From Thermoplasmata archaeon (GTDB lineage: Archaea; Thermoplasmatota; Thermoplasmata; Thermoplasmatales; Thermoplasmataceae): 5,070 nucleotides of DNA. Where the stretch lies: contig JAJYDZ010000170.1 of NCBI GenBank assembly GCA_021790415.1, positions 1 to 5,070 on the forward strand, in the 5' to 3' direction. The notes beneath the pieces were generated by a model, which was given only the letters and a program-made list of their open reading frames with translations, was not told the origin of the DNA and did not search any database. Each line of letters begins with the position of its first letter. Position 1 is the first letter of the stretch. Positions 1 through 5,070 of this stretch are shown piece by piece. The position numbers and the translations under genes were made by a program.

Positions 1-751
1 TATTCGCCGGCATATACTTGGTATTCACACCATGCTCTTCAAGTTCTTTCAAATTCTTAAGGTCACCACCGCTAACTGTGTCGGGCACAATTATGCGAAG
101 CTTCTTCCCTTTATTTTTCAGGACGTCCAGGACAATTCTGTCATCTCCCATCTCCTCAGTTTCGATGAACACCTTTCCATGATCCCTGATAAAAGATGCA
201 ATTGCAGGTTCTGAACCAGGGGAAACAACAAGGTCAGTTCTTGGAAGAGATCCGGCCTCTGTACCCTTCCAGTCTGCGTCAAATATAGTCTGTAGGCTAT
301 TTATGACTTTTTTATGATCAGTTTCATATATGTACTCCCTGTTCTTGAGAAAAGCTGCCTCTGTGAGATTGGCAGTGCCGATTTCAGCGTGCCTCTCCGA
401 TACCATGTACTTGGCATGATCAAAGGTTGTTTTACCTTCAAAACGTCTTGGTGCTATTTTGACTGACGCACCTGTTCCTTTCAGGACATCCAGTTCACCT
501 TTGCTTCCATCTCCACCGTAAGGTTTTCCATCCACCATGATCCTGACCTTTACCTTTCTCTCAACCGCTTTCCTGATCTCAGTAATAACATTTGGATCAT
601 CTATGAGATAGCAATTTATGGAGAGACTCTTTTCACATTTTCCAATAAAATCTAAAACAGGTCTTATACCATCTTCCGGTTCGATATACAACATGATTGG
701 TGAACATTGTAGATTTGGAAATAATCCTTGTGTTTTCATTCTATTATTCAT
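1..751 (-). CDS. Phospholipase D-like domain protein, 5' part (continues beyond the left edge)
   Basis: The minus strand is open from a stop at 806-808 to base 1. From the ATG at 749-751 it gives 250 residues and no stop, so the gene is partial. Residues about 38-75 have the PLD-fold pattern of a beta strand, 'NCYLIDDP', a helix and 'VKVRIMVDG'. Residues 112-128 form an HxK motif, 'HAKYMVSERHAEIGTAN', followed by LTEAAF. H112, K114, G125, T126 and N128 match the family. The usual aspartate after HxK is absent; S118 and E119 stand there, and the motif seems one residue short. Residues about 171-250 begin a second repeat of the fold (strand 'KVFIETEE', then 'KLRIIVPD'), so a two-domain protein is expected, with its second HxK motif outside the window. 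Such proteins are phosphodiesterases or nucleases acting through a phosphohistidine intermediate; the substrate cannot be told. No signal peptide is evident. Start is uncertain: ATG 737-739 (MKTQ) is equally plausible, and no clear TATA box or ribosome binding site decides it. Confidence 0.85.
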   Translation of the reverse strand, partial: MNNRMKTQGLFPNLQCSPIMLYIEPEDGIRPVLDFIGKCEKSLSINCYLIDDPNVITEIRKAVERKVKVRIMVDGKPYGGDGSKGELDVLKGTGASVKIAPRRFEGKTTFDHAKYMVSERHAEIGTANLTEAAFLKNREYIYETDHKKVINSLQTIFDADWKGTEAGSLPRTDLVVSPGSEPAIASFIRDHGKVFIETEEMGDDRIVLDVLKNKGKKLRIIVPDTVSGGDLKNLKELEEHGVNTKYMPAN

Positions 752-1038
752 GTAACGGTGCAACAGTCCAAAGTTCACAGCATTGGAAAATTTCTGAGTG
801 CGATGTTATGGGTTAAACTATCAGATCACGATAAGTACACAAGCCTAAATGGAACAAGTGAGTGAGTATGTATCTATCTCTTATAACGTGGCAAGTATGA
901 TTACCATGCAATTCCATACCGGAAAACTATGTTTCTGTATTCATAATCAGTTTATGAATACTATTCGACATTTCTTCATTGTTTTCCTGAGTATAAAAAT
1001 TCTAAGACGCTTTAATGCGAGGAACTTCATCATTTTTC

Positions 1039-1056
1039 TCACCTTTTATAAGGTGA
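1039..1056. repeat. Perfect 7-bp hairpin
   Basis: TCACCTT (1039-1045) and AAGGTGA (1050-1056) are exact reverse complements around a TTAT loop. The right arm can instead pair through TCACC on the minus strand with a further GGTGA copy at 1070-1074. Neither strand has a T-run directly after the stem, so a simple intrinsic terminator is not supported. Confidence 0.4.
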
Positions 1057-1294
1057 TGTTGATCGATGCTCACCGTAACGAACGCCTTGATTCCTAATAC
1101 GCATACCTTTCATCATAAATTTCATTACCCGTTTAGCCATATTATTTCCCTTATGTGAGCGTACAACGTATATACATATTCATGTATCTGCTATAATTGT
1201 CAAACCCGTAGAATAACACTTCAGGAATAAACTACAGGTATCTAAAAAATAGTCAGTTACATGGAAAAGAGAGAGCTCAGGCTTCATGTTTGGT

Positions 1295-1304
1295 GAAATA
1301 TTTA
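1295..1304 (+). promoter_or_regulatory. TATA box (with BRE-like lead) for the DUF302 gene
   Basis: GAAATATTTA has a purine-rich BRE-like start followed by a TATA-like core centred about 29 bases before the ATG at 1329. This is the spacing expected for an archaeal promoter starting transcription at or within a few bases of the start codon. There is no Shine-Dalgarno sequence upstream of the ATG, consistent with a leaderless or near-leaderless transcript. Confidence 0.55.
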
Positions 1305-1328
1305 ACTGTTTTAAAGAAATAACCGCTC

Positions 1329-1715
1329 ATGGGCGACTTTGTATTTGAAATGAATTTGGATGAAGATACGGAAACAGTTTACGGTAAAATATTCAAGGCG
1401 ATCAAGGAGAAATCATGGATACTGCTTTCTTATGTGGATGCCAAGCAGATTATAGAAAAGAATTTCGGAGAGACATTTCCGCCATATTATATTCTTAATG
1501 TCTGCAAACCTATTGCAGCCAGAGACCTTCTGGGTGAAAACATGGATTTCGGGTTATTTTTGCCCTGTAAGATAACTGTTTACAAAACACAAAAAGGAAC
1601 AAAAGTTTCTGTCCTCAAAGTGTCAAAAATGGATAAGGATCATCTTGGTGGAGAAGGCACTACTGCAGAGAAGTATGAAAATGAGCTCATAGAAATTCTG
1701 AAGGAGATTCTCTGA
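1329..1715 (+). CDS. DUF302 family protein
   Basis: This encodes a 128-residue protein, about the length of a single DUF302 domain, probably cytosolic since no signal peptide or membrane segment is seen. The family signature is present in order: an N-terminal strand and helix (residues 5-30), then 'YYILNVCKPIAARDLL' (53-68) with C59 and P61, then 'GLFLPCKITVY' (75-85) with a second cysteine, C80, in the typical LPC motif. The C-terminal helix (113-128) is charged. The biochemical role of the family is not established; some members are fused to or sit near redox or metal-handling proteins, and two conserved cysteines fit that only loosely. ATG 1329 is chosen because a TATA box lies at the right distance and the domain starts within ten residues. 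It appears monocistronic: the next gene is far away and faces it. Confidence 0.8.
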   Translation: MGDFVFEMNLDEDTETVYGKIFKAIKEKSWILLSYVDAKQIIEKNFGETFPPYYILNVCKPIAARDLLGENMDFGLFLPCKITVYKTQKGTKVSVLKVSKMDKDHLGGEGTTAEKYENELIEILKEIL

Positions 1716-2151
1716 CATCCTCCCGCTTCTATAATAGGATAAATTAAGAATCACCTCCAGAGTGCCCATTTGACTGAATAAGATTTGGAGCAAATGGATT
1801 AACCACAATCATTTTTGACATCATGAATATCTTCATGTTATCTGCTATCATCTCTACTCTGACTACAATTTTTATCAGAATCCGCATGTTGTATGGGTGA
1901 ATTTCCAGACATAAATACAGCAACCTTGTGTTACGCCTTCAAGACACTGTTCCTAGAAGACACTTCCCGACCATTCGGTCTCATGCTTCTATACCTCATC
2001 TTTTTCCATACAGCTTAAGCGCATTTCTTGGTAAAAAACCATGTTTGTTGCAAAAAAATACTGCATCATACGCTTCCTGCTATGTCCATGTAATGAAACG
2101 GCGCGGAATGATGCCTGATCCTTTTTCCCTCTAATATCCAGTTATAATTTA
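1716..2151. other. Intergenic stretch between convergent genes, no convincing gene
   Basis: This spacer lies between the 3' ends of the DUF302 and AbiEii-like genes. It contains a GTG-started plus-strand frame of 68 codons (1928-2134) and a minus-strand frame of 47 codons (1744-1887, MRILIKIVVRVEM...), neither resembling a family I know. ATCACCTCC at 1750-1758 equals the 3' end of 16S rRNA (its reverse complement is a perfect Shine-Dalgarno), but no start codon stands at the proper distance. CATCCTCCCGCTTCT at 1716-1730 resembles the outer part of IS200/IS605-type ends, without a second arm or a transposase. No T-rich terminator is clear for either gene. Confidence 0.5.
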
Positions 2152-2937
2152 TCAGGTTCTATTCCTGGAAACTATACTGCTCATAAATTCAGTCACTTCT
2201 CCTACTAAGGTATCAAAATCTGGAATCTTACCAATTATGACTGGATTTAGTTCACTTAACCAGGAAGATCGTTTATCTTCCATGGCTTCAATGAAGTCAG
2301 GCTGTTGGTATTCCCTTGAATAATAACTGAGTTTTGAATTTATCATTTCCAAATTGCAAAATTCGCCATTAGAACGTTTGAAGAGAAACCAGAGATCATA
2401 CAGGTCCCGCGCTTTATTTCTGGTCAATATTGCCCTCACCTTTTCCGACTGTATTTCACGTCTATTCATAACGGTACAGGTAAAGGGAAGAACGTCCTGG
2501 TAAATTGGATCAAAGGTCAACAAATCGGGATCGAGAAGCGTCTTCTCTCTGGTGCTGATTTCCACCCTTACTGTGACCTTTGACGCATCGGTTGTATAGA
2601 GAGGGCCTTCACAGGAGAACTTGAATGATATTGAATCACGCATGTTTGAAACGTGCTTTACAATTCCTCTGACACCGATGATCTGAAGATCTTTTAGCGT
2701 CTCGTTCATAACTTCATCAATCCCATTAAGCTTTGCAATCGTGAAATCCAGATCCTCGGAGAATCTGTTTAAACCGTTGAAGAGATACAGCGCAGTACCA
2801 CCCTTGAATACCAGATCTCGTGCAACTCTAAGGTATATCGATCGAAGTATCAGGACCTGAATATATGTTTTTTCCTCCTGGAAGGGTTTAACGCCACGCA
2901 ACCTGGCCAACCTTGAAACTATATCACGGTCAATCAT
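2152..2937 (-). CDS. AbiEii-family nucleotidyltransferase, putative type IV toxin
   Basis: This is a 261-residue protein of the AbiEii/AbiGii toxin family (DUF1814, DNA polymerase beta-like nucleotidyltransferase fold). The motifs appear in order: 'FKGGTALYLF' (44-53), the nucleotide-binding glycine motif; 'RFSEDLDF' (58-65), with D62 and D64 as likely metal ligands; 'VRVEIS' (123-128), with E126 a candidate third acidic residue; and 'SEKVRAILTRNKARDLYDLW' (164-183), the signature segment with conserved Lys, Arg and Asp. All key residues look intact, so the enzyme is probably active. Related toxins transfer nucleotides to RNA, tRNA ends in the mycobacterial MenT enzymes; the target here is unknown. 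The ATG overlaps the stop of the upstream antitoxin gene as ATGA, and GAGAGG sits five bases upstream, so the start is secure and the pair is co-translated. Length is typical. The alternative reading, a housekeeping nucleotidyltransferase, is unlikely given its partner. Confidence 0.9.
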   Translation of the reverse strand: MIDRDIVSRLARLRGVKPFQEEKTYIQVLILRSIYLRVARDLVFKGGTALYLFNGLNRFSEDLDFTIAKLNGIDEVMNETLKDLQIIGVRGIVKHVSNMRDSISFKFSCEGPLYTTDASKVTVRVEISTREKTLLDPDLLTFDPIYQDVLPFTCTVMNRREIQSEKVRAILTRNKARDLYDLWFLFKRSNGEFCNLEMINSKLSYYSREYQQPDFIEAMEDKRSSWLSELNPVIIGKIPDFDTLVGEVTEFMSSIVSRNRT

Positions 2938-3674
2938 TCTATCCTCTCATTCACAATTAACTTCCATTTTTGGTTGAATTCACCATTTCGTATTGATTGG
3001 GGATTCAATTTGTAACGTGTGTTTGTCGTCCTTTGAAAATTAACTTCAAATCCCAATCTTTCCAGTAAGTAGCCAGCTCTAGCTAAAAGAGCCTCTTTCT
3101 GAATTCTTACTAGGTACAAATGGAGCTTTTGAATATCTATGCCAACCCTCATAGCCTCAATCGCATATGTTACTCCAAATAAACCGGGTTTATACAGGAA
3201 ATCCAGAATGATTTTCTCCAGATCACCTACCACTATGTAGGAATTCTCCTTATTCAGTTTCTTGTATCCGAACATAAGATCTGGAGGAAAATTAATAAAA
3301 TCTATTGTTGTGTCTTCAAAAACTATTCCCTGCCTCCTCCTTGAAGAAACTATCTGTATCCTGTTAACTACCTGATCGGTGACGCCAAGAACGTATAATC
3401 CTGAGAGAAACGATATATAAGCAGGTTGCTGAATCTGTGATGCAACAATGAATGGGTCCCTAGTGACCGAGTATTTTCCCCTCTCCACGCTGAAAACTAA
3501 CTCCTCTTGGATTAACCTCCGTATAACGGAATATACTCCACTGATCTCTAGCTTTGTATATCGTTTTATGTCAATAGGTGAAAAGACAGAAAGGCCACTT
3601 CCCTGAAGGAGCCTGAGAAGCTTGTATTTGTTCACTCTATATTGTATCAATAGATGGTATTTATTTATTGTCAT
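2934..3674 (-). CDS. AbiEi-like winged-helix antitoxin
   Basis: About 246 residues from the ATG at 3672-3674; a TTG directly before it (3675-3677) is a possible but less likely start, and a stop codon precedes that. Residues about 15-72 form a winged helix: a helix around 'KYKLLRLLQ', recognition region 'ISGVYSVIRRLIQEELV', then a wing ending 'GKYSV'. The following 'PAYISFLSGLYVLGVTDQV' (85-103) and 'NRIQIVS' match the AbiEi antitoxin pattern, as do 'DLEKIILDFLYKP' (152-164) and the C-terminal 'RAGYLLERLGFEV' (200-212). In AbiE systems this protein binds repeats upstream of its own operon and represses it, while countering the nucleotidyltransferase toxin without stable complex formation (type IV). 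The toxin gene follows at once with a 4-base ATGA overlap. Specificity for this toxin and the autorepression are inferred from the family, not shown here. Confidence 0.85.
   Translation of the reverse strand: MTINKYHLLIQYRVNKYKLLRLLQGSGLSVFSPIDIKRYTKLEISGVYSVIRRLIQEELVFSVERGKYSVTRDPFIVASQIQQPAYISFLSGLYVLGVTDQVVNRIQIVSSRRRQGIVFEDTTIDFINFPPDLMFGYKKLNKENSYIVVGDLEKIILDFLYKPGLFGVTYAIEAMRVGIDIQKLHLYLVRIQKEALLARAGYLLERLGFEVNFQRTTNTRYKLNPQSIRNGEFNQKWKLIVNERIE
2943..2948 (-). promoter_or_regulatory. Ribosome binding site of the AbiEii-like gene
   Basis: GAGAGG on the minus strand, five bases before the ATG at 2935-2937, pairs with the CCTCC of the 16S 3' end. It lies inside the last codons of the antitoxin gene. 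It fixes the toxin start and contrasts with the leaderless style of the first genes of transcripts in this window. Confidence 0.6.
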
Positions 3675-3697
3675 CAATTAGGTCAAATTTACCACAT

Positions 3698-3717
3698 TCA
3701 AATACAGAAAATAAAAT
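3698..3717 (-). promoter_or_regulatory. Weak candidate promoter of the AbiEi/AbiEii pair
   Basis: On the minus strand this stretch reads GATTTTATTTTCTGTATTTG. TGTATTT is centred about 27 bases before the antitoxin ATG, while ATTTTATTTT lies about 39 bases before it and would give a short leader. Neither is a strong TATA box, so the choice between them is open. Confidence 0.3.
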
Positions 3718-3871
3718 CATGTAAGTTGGTTCTACGAATGCATTGTGAGAGAAAGATGTGGAGGAAAAAGCACATTTCGAGCTATACCTCACAAAAATCG
3801 TTTGAGATGAGGATATCCTTCACTTAATCTTATTCCTAGGATCTTTCCAGGGTGATTGTTAATGGTGATAC

Positions 3872-3879
3872 TATTTATA
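3872..3879 (+). promoter_or_regulatory. Distal TATA box of the plus-strand antitoxin/nucleotidyltransferase operon
   Basis: TATTTATA, the same octamer as the proximal box and exactly 36 bases upstream of it. Used as a promoter it would give an untranslated leader of roughly 36-40 bases including the inverted repeat. It may instead be fortuitous in AT-rich DNA. Confidence 0.35.
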
Positions 3880-3882
3880 TTA

Positions 3883-3904
3883 TATACTGACTGTTATCAG
3901 TGTA
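3883..3904. repeat. Imperfect inverted repeat, candidate operator
   Basis: TATACTGA (3883-3890) and TCAGTGTA (3897-3904) pair over eight positions with one T-G mismatch around a CTGTTA spacer; the inner ACTGA/TCAGT is perfect. It lies between the two TATTTATA boxes and abuts the BRE position of the proximal one, where a bound dimeric repressor would block transcription factor B. AbiEi-type antitoxins are known to bind inverted repeats at their own promoters; binding here is inference. Confidence 0.4.
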
Positions 3905-3907
3905 ATG

Positions 3908-3915
3908 TATTTATA
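3908..3915 (+). promoter_or_regulatory. Proximal TATA box of the plus-strand antitoxin gene
   Basis: TATTTATA is centred about 26 bases before the ATG at 3937, the exact spacing for an archaeal leaderless transcript. No Shine-Dalgarno sequence precedes that ATG, which fits. Confidence 0.6.
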
Positions 3916-3936
3916 CTATCGTTAATTACAATATAG

Positions 3937-4929
3937 ATGGAACAAGAAGAACTACTGTACTTTCTATCTAAAAAATTTGTTATAGATGCATCTGCGAAGG
4001 TAGCTTTCAATGTACATTTTTTTCCAAGCAATACTAACCTTAAAGTTGATGCTGTGGTGAAAAACGGAGATGAGACCATATATATTGAAATAAAAAGGCG
4101 AATTTCCCTAGAGAGTATTTTCCAGTTTAATGCTTACAAAGATCTTATCAATAGACTGGTAGTGCCTCCGGGAAGTTTTGCCTTTCTCACAGTTTTTGTA
4201 GGTAATGATATTATGGATATCGCTAAGAAGCTTGACATTATAATAATTCAACTACCGCCTTCTTCAATAAGAGAAGTAGTAGAAAACAATCCGAGATACA
4301 CACCTTCAAAGATTACCTCGAGAAGATCATTTGACGTAATTTATGAGATGCTTTCTATTGGTCCGTCGACCATAATGGCTCTTTCGCGAGAATCTGGCGT
4401 TTCTTATGGCTGGGCGCATGGAGTTGTAACTAGATTAATGGAAATCGGCATTGTCGAAAGGACATTTGGTCTTTACAAAATTGTAGATATTGACAAATTG
4501 CTGGATTCAATTGCGTATGAGAGGCCAATCGGATCCATTACTTCGAGAGAGTATTGGGCTGATTCAAATGATATCCTGAAATTTGCTCGGGATGTATCAT
4601 CCATTGCCAAGGTAAAAGAAGTGAAGATTGCCTTTATGGGCCCGACAGCTTCCATTTTATACGATCCATATCTTGTGAGGTCAGACACTTTGTATGTGTA
4701 TGCAGAGCCCAGTCAGATCATTAACCTCACAGAAGACCTCCCTCTGAGGAGGTCCGGAAATTTGAAGATATTGGTATATTTACCTGACAGGGACGTGTTT
4801 GCTGATTCCAAGACGGTTGATGGAGTGACCACTACATCAAAAAAACAACTCTTACTTGACCTTGCATCATTCGGGGTCCTTTACCGAGAATCTTTTAAGA
4901 GGATGGCGAAAAGAATTGGCATTGAGTAA
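3937..4929 (+). CDS. AbiEi_2-type antitoxin with N-terminal nuclease-like domain and winged helix
   Basis: A 330-residue, three-part protein. Residues 1-115 resemble the PD-(D/E)xK restriction-endonuclease-like fold: D38 in 'LKVDAVV', then 'IYIEIKRR' (48-55) with E51-x-K53, then alternating helices and strands ('SFAFLTVFVG', 'DIIIIQLP'). Residues about 130-184 form a winged helix ('IMALSRESGVSYGWAHGVVT', 'GIVERTFGLYKIV'). Residues about 196-330 resemble the AbiEi_2 antitoxin domain: 'AFMGPTASILYDPYL' (232-246), 'TLYVYAEP', 'GNLKILVYLPDRDVF' (274-288), 'DGVTTTSKKQLLLDLASFG' (295-313). Similar large antitoxins of type IV systems have this order of domains, and their nuclease-like part is generally thought to be structural or DNA-binding; here the D/E/K set looks intact, so activity cannot be dismissed. 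The ATG is fixed by a TATA box 26 bases upstream. Its 3' end overlaps the next gene, a nucleotidyltransferase, as expected for an antitoxin-toxin operon. Confidence 0.75.
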   Translation: MEQEELLYFLSKKFVIDASAKVAFNVHFFPSNTNLKVDAVVKNGDETIYIEIKRRISLESIFQFNAYKDLINRLVVPPGSFAFLTVFVGNDIMDIAKKLDIIIIQLPPSSIREVVENNPRYTPSKITSRRSFDVIYEMLSIGPSTIMALSRESGVSYGWAHGVVTRLMEIGIVERTFGLYKIVDIDKLLDSIAYERPIGSITSREYWADSNDILKFARDVSSIAKVKEVKIAFMGPTASILYDPYLVRSDTLYVYAEPSQIINLTEDLPLRRSGNLKILVYLPDRDVFADSKTVDGVTTTSKKQLLLDLASFGVLYRESFKRMAKRIGIE

Positions 4930-5070
4930 TATAAGCCGAAAAATCATAGAAGAGTCTAGATTGGAATTGATAGATATATTCGATTGGAGCAGAAAAAAAT
5001 CTGGCTTGACTCATTCGTCAGATATGTGGTTAATAGGGGGTTGGGCTGTGGATGCTTACAATCCATGGTT
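4922..5070 (+). CDS. Nucleotidyltransferase-like protein, putative type IV toxin, 5' part (cut by the right edge)
   Basis: The plus-strand frame from the TTG at 4922-4924 gives 49 residues to the end without a stop. An N-terminal helix ('KIIEESRLELIDIF', about 6-20) leads to 'MWLIGGWAVDAYNPW' (35-49). The GGWAV motif followed by a helix is the hallmark of the nucleotidyltransferase fold (MNT, aminoglycoside adenylyltransferase and toxin types); the catalytic DxD pair should follow just outside the window. Position directly after an AbiEi_2-type antitoxin makes a toxin the best reading. The start is uncertain: TTG 4922 overlaps the antitoxin stop by 8 bases; TTG 4916 and TTG 4961 are in frame, and no ATG occurs until just before the motif. 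GAGG at 4899-4902 is too far upstream to be an ideal ribosome binding site for 4922, so coupling by re-initiation is likely. Confidence 0.7.
   Translation, partial: MSNISRKIIEESRLELIDIFDWSRKKSGLTHSSDMWLIGGWAVDAYNPW

Larger units (their letters stand above)
752..1328. other. Intergenic stretch without a convincing gene
   Basis: No reading frame here looks like a known protein. What can be seen is a hairpin cluster at 1039-1074, an AT-rich block at 1165-1200 with a TATA-like GTATATAC, a 33-codon minus-strand frame (1039-1140, MAKRVMKF..., very basic), and the promoter of the DUF302 gene at the right end. An 82-codon plus-strand frame (849-1097) has no recognisable motif. On the minus strand, one frame from about 1109 to 816 is interrupted only by two TAG codons, so a decayed gene cannot be excluded, but I recognise no family in it. 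Confidence 0.5.
3678..3936. promoter_or_regulatory. Divergent regulatory spacer between two antitoxin genes
   Basis: This spacer of about 260 bases separates the start codons of two oppositely directed antitoxin-like genes, so it must hold both promoters. The right third is very AT-rich and carries the TATA boxes and inverted repeat listed separately. The middle (about 3720-3860) shows no clear gene; a 23-codon plus-strand frame at 3756-3827 has no recognisable feature. Confidence 0.6.

Noticed and set aside
849..1097. 82-codon plus-strand open frame beginning MEQVSEY
   Set aside because: Its composition is unlike a folded protein, it has no recognisable motif, no promoter at the right distance and no Shine-Dalgarno sequence; it looks like a chance opening in AT-rich DNA.
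816..1109. Minus-strand frame interrupted by only two TAG codons, suggestive of a decayed gene or of TAG readthrough
   Set aside because: Two stops in about 98 codons is only modestly fewer than chance, no family is recognisable, and nothing in the window supports a reassigned TAG.
1172..1187. ATACAT/ATGTAT 6-bp inverted repeat with a 4-base loop
   Set aside because: Pure AT-rich symmetry in an AT-rich block; expected by chance and not linked to a supported gene.
1744..1887. 47-codon minus-strand frame MRILIKIVVRVEM...
   Set aside because: The beginning looks protein-like, but it is short, ends in low-information sequence and has no clear promoter or ribosome binding site.
1928..2134. 68-codon GTG-started plus-strand frame
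   Set aside because: No family resemblance, no promoter or ribosome binding site, and an odd residue composition rich in Ser, His and Cys; treated as non-coding.
2113..2156. CCTGAT...ATCAGG inverted repeat around the AbiEii stop as a terminator
   Set aside because: The arms are only six bases and 32 bases apart, with no T-run following on the minus strand.
3897..4079. Minus-strand frame opposite the start of the large antitoxin gene
   Set aside because: It lies antisense to a gene with clear domain structure and a well-placed TATA box, and has no motif of its own.
1..5070. CRISPR array, tRNA or rRNA genes
   Set aside because: No regularly spaced direct repeats, and no cloverleaf or rRNA-like conserved stretch, were seen on either strand; the short 16S-tail match at 1750-1758 stands alone.

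Overview
The window looks like accessory DNA from an archaeon of the Thermoplasmatales type. This rests on AT-rich DNA, heavy use of ATA, AGA and AGG codons, TATA-box promoters about 26-29 bases upstream of start codons (leaderless style), an ATGA-coupled gene pair with a GAGAGG ribosome binding site, and gene families common in such genomes. The assignment to a lineage is inference from style, not from a marker gene.

Left part (1-1328): the 5' portion of a phospholipase-D-superfamily gene on the minus strand runs off the left edge. It is followed by about 580 bases with no convincing gene but with a hairpin cluster and a TATA-like element. A small DUF302-family gene (1329-1715, plus strand) has its own TATA box. 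Then comes about 440 bases with no convincing gene.

Right part (2152-5070): the notable content is two type IV (AbiE-like) toxin-antitoxin modules placed back to back and transcribed away from each other. On the minus strand, an AbiEi-like winged-helix antitoxin (2934-3674) is followed by, and translationally coupled through ATGA to, an AbiEii-family nucleotidyltransferase toxin (2152-2937). On the plus strand, a larger antitoxin-like protein (3937-4929) has an N-terminal restriction-endonuclease-like domain, a winged helix and an AbiEi_2-like C-terminal domain. It overlaps the start of a second nucleotidyltransferase-like gene, cut by the right edge just after a GGWAV motif. The roughly 260-base divergent spacer holds two identical TATTTATA boxes flanking an imperfect inverted repeat, a candidate site for autoregulation.

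The likely logic is that each antitoxin represses its own promoter and counteracts its partner nucleotidyltransferase. Whether the two modules talk to each other is open and is the most interesting question in the window.
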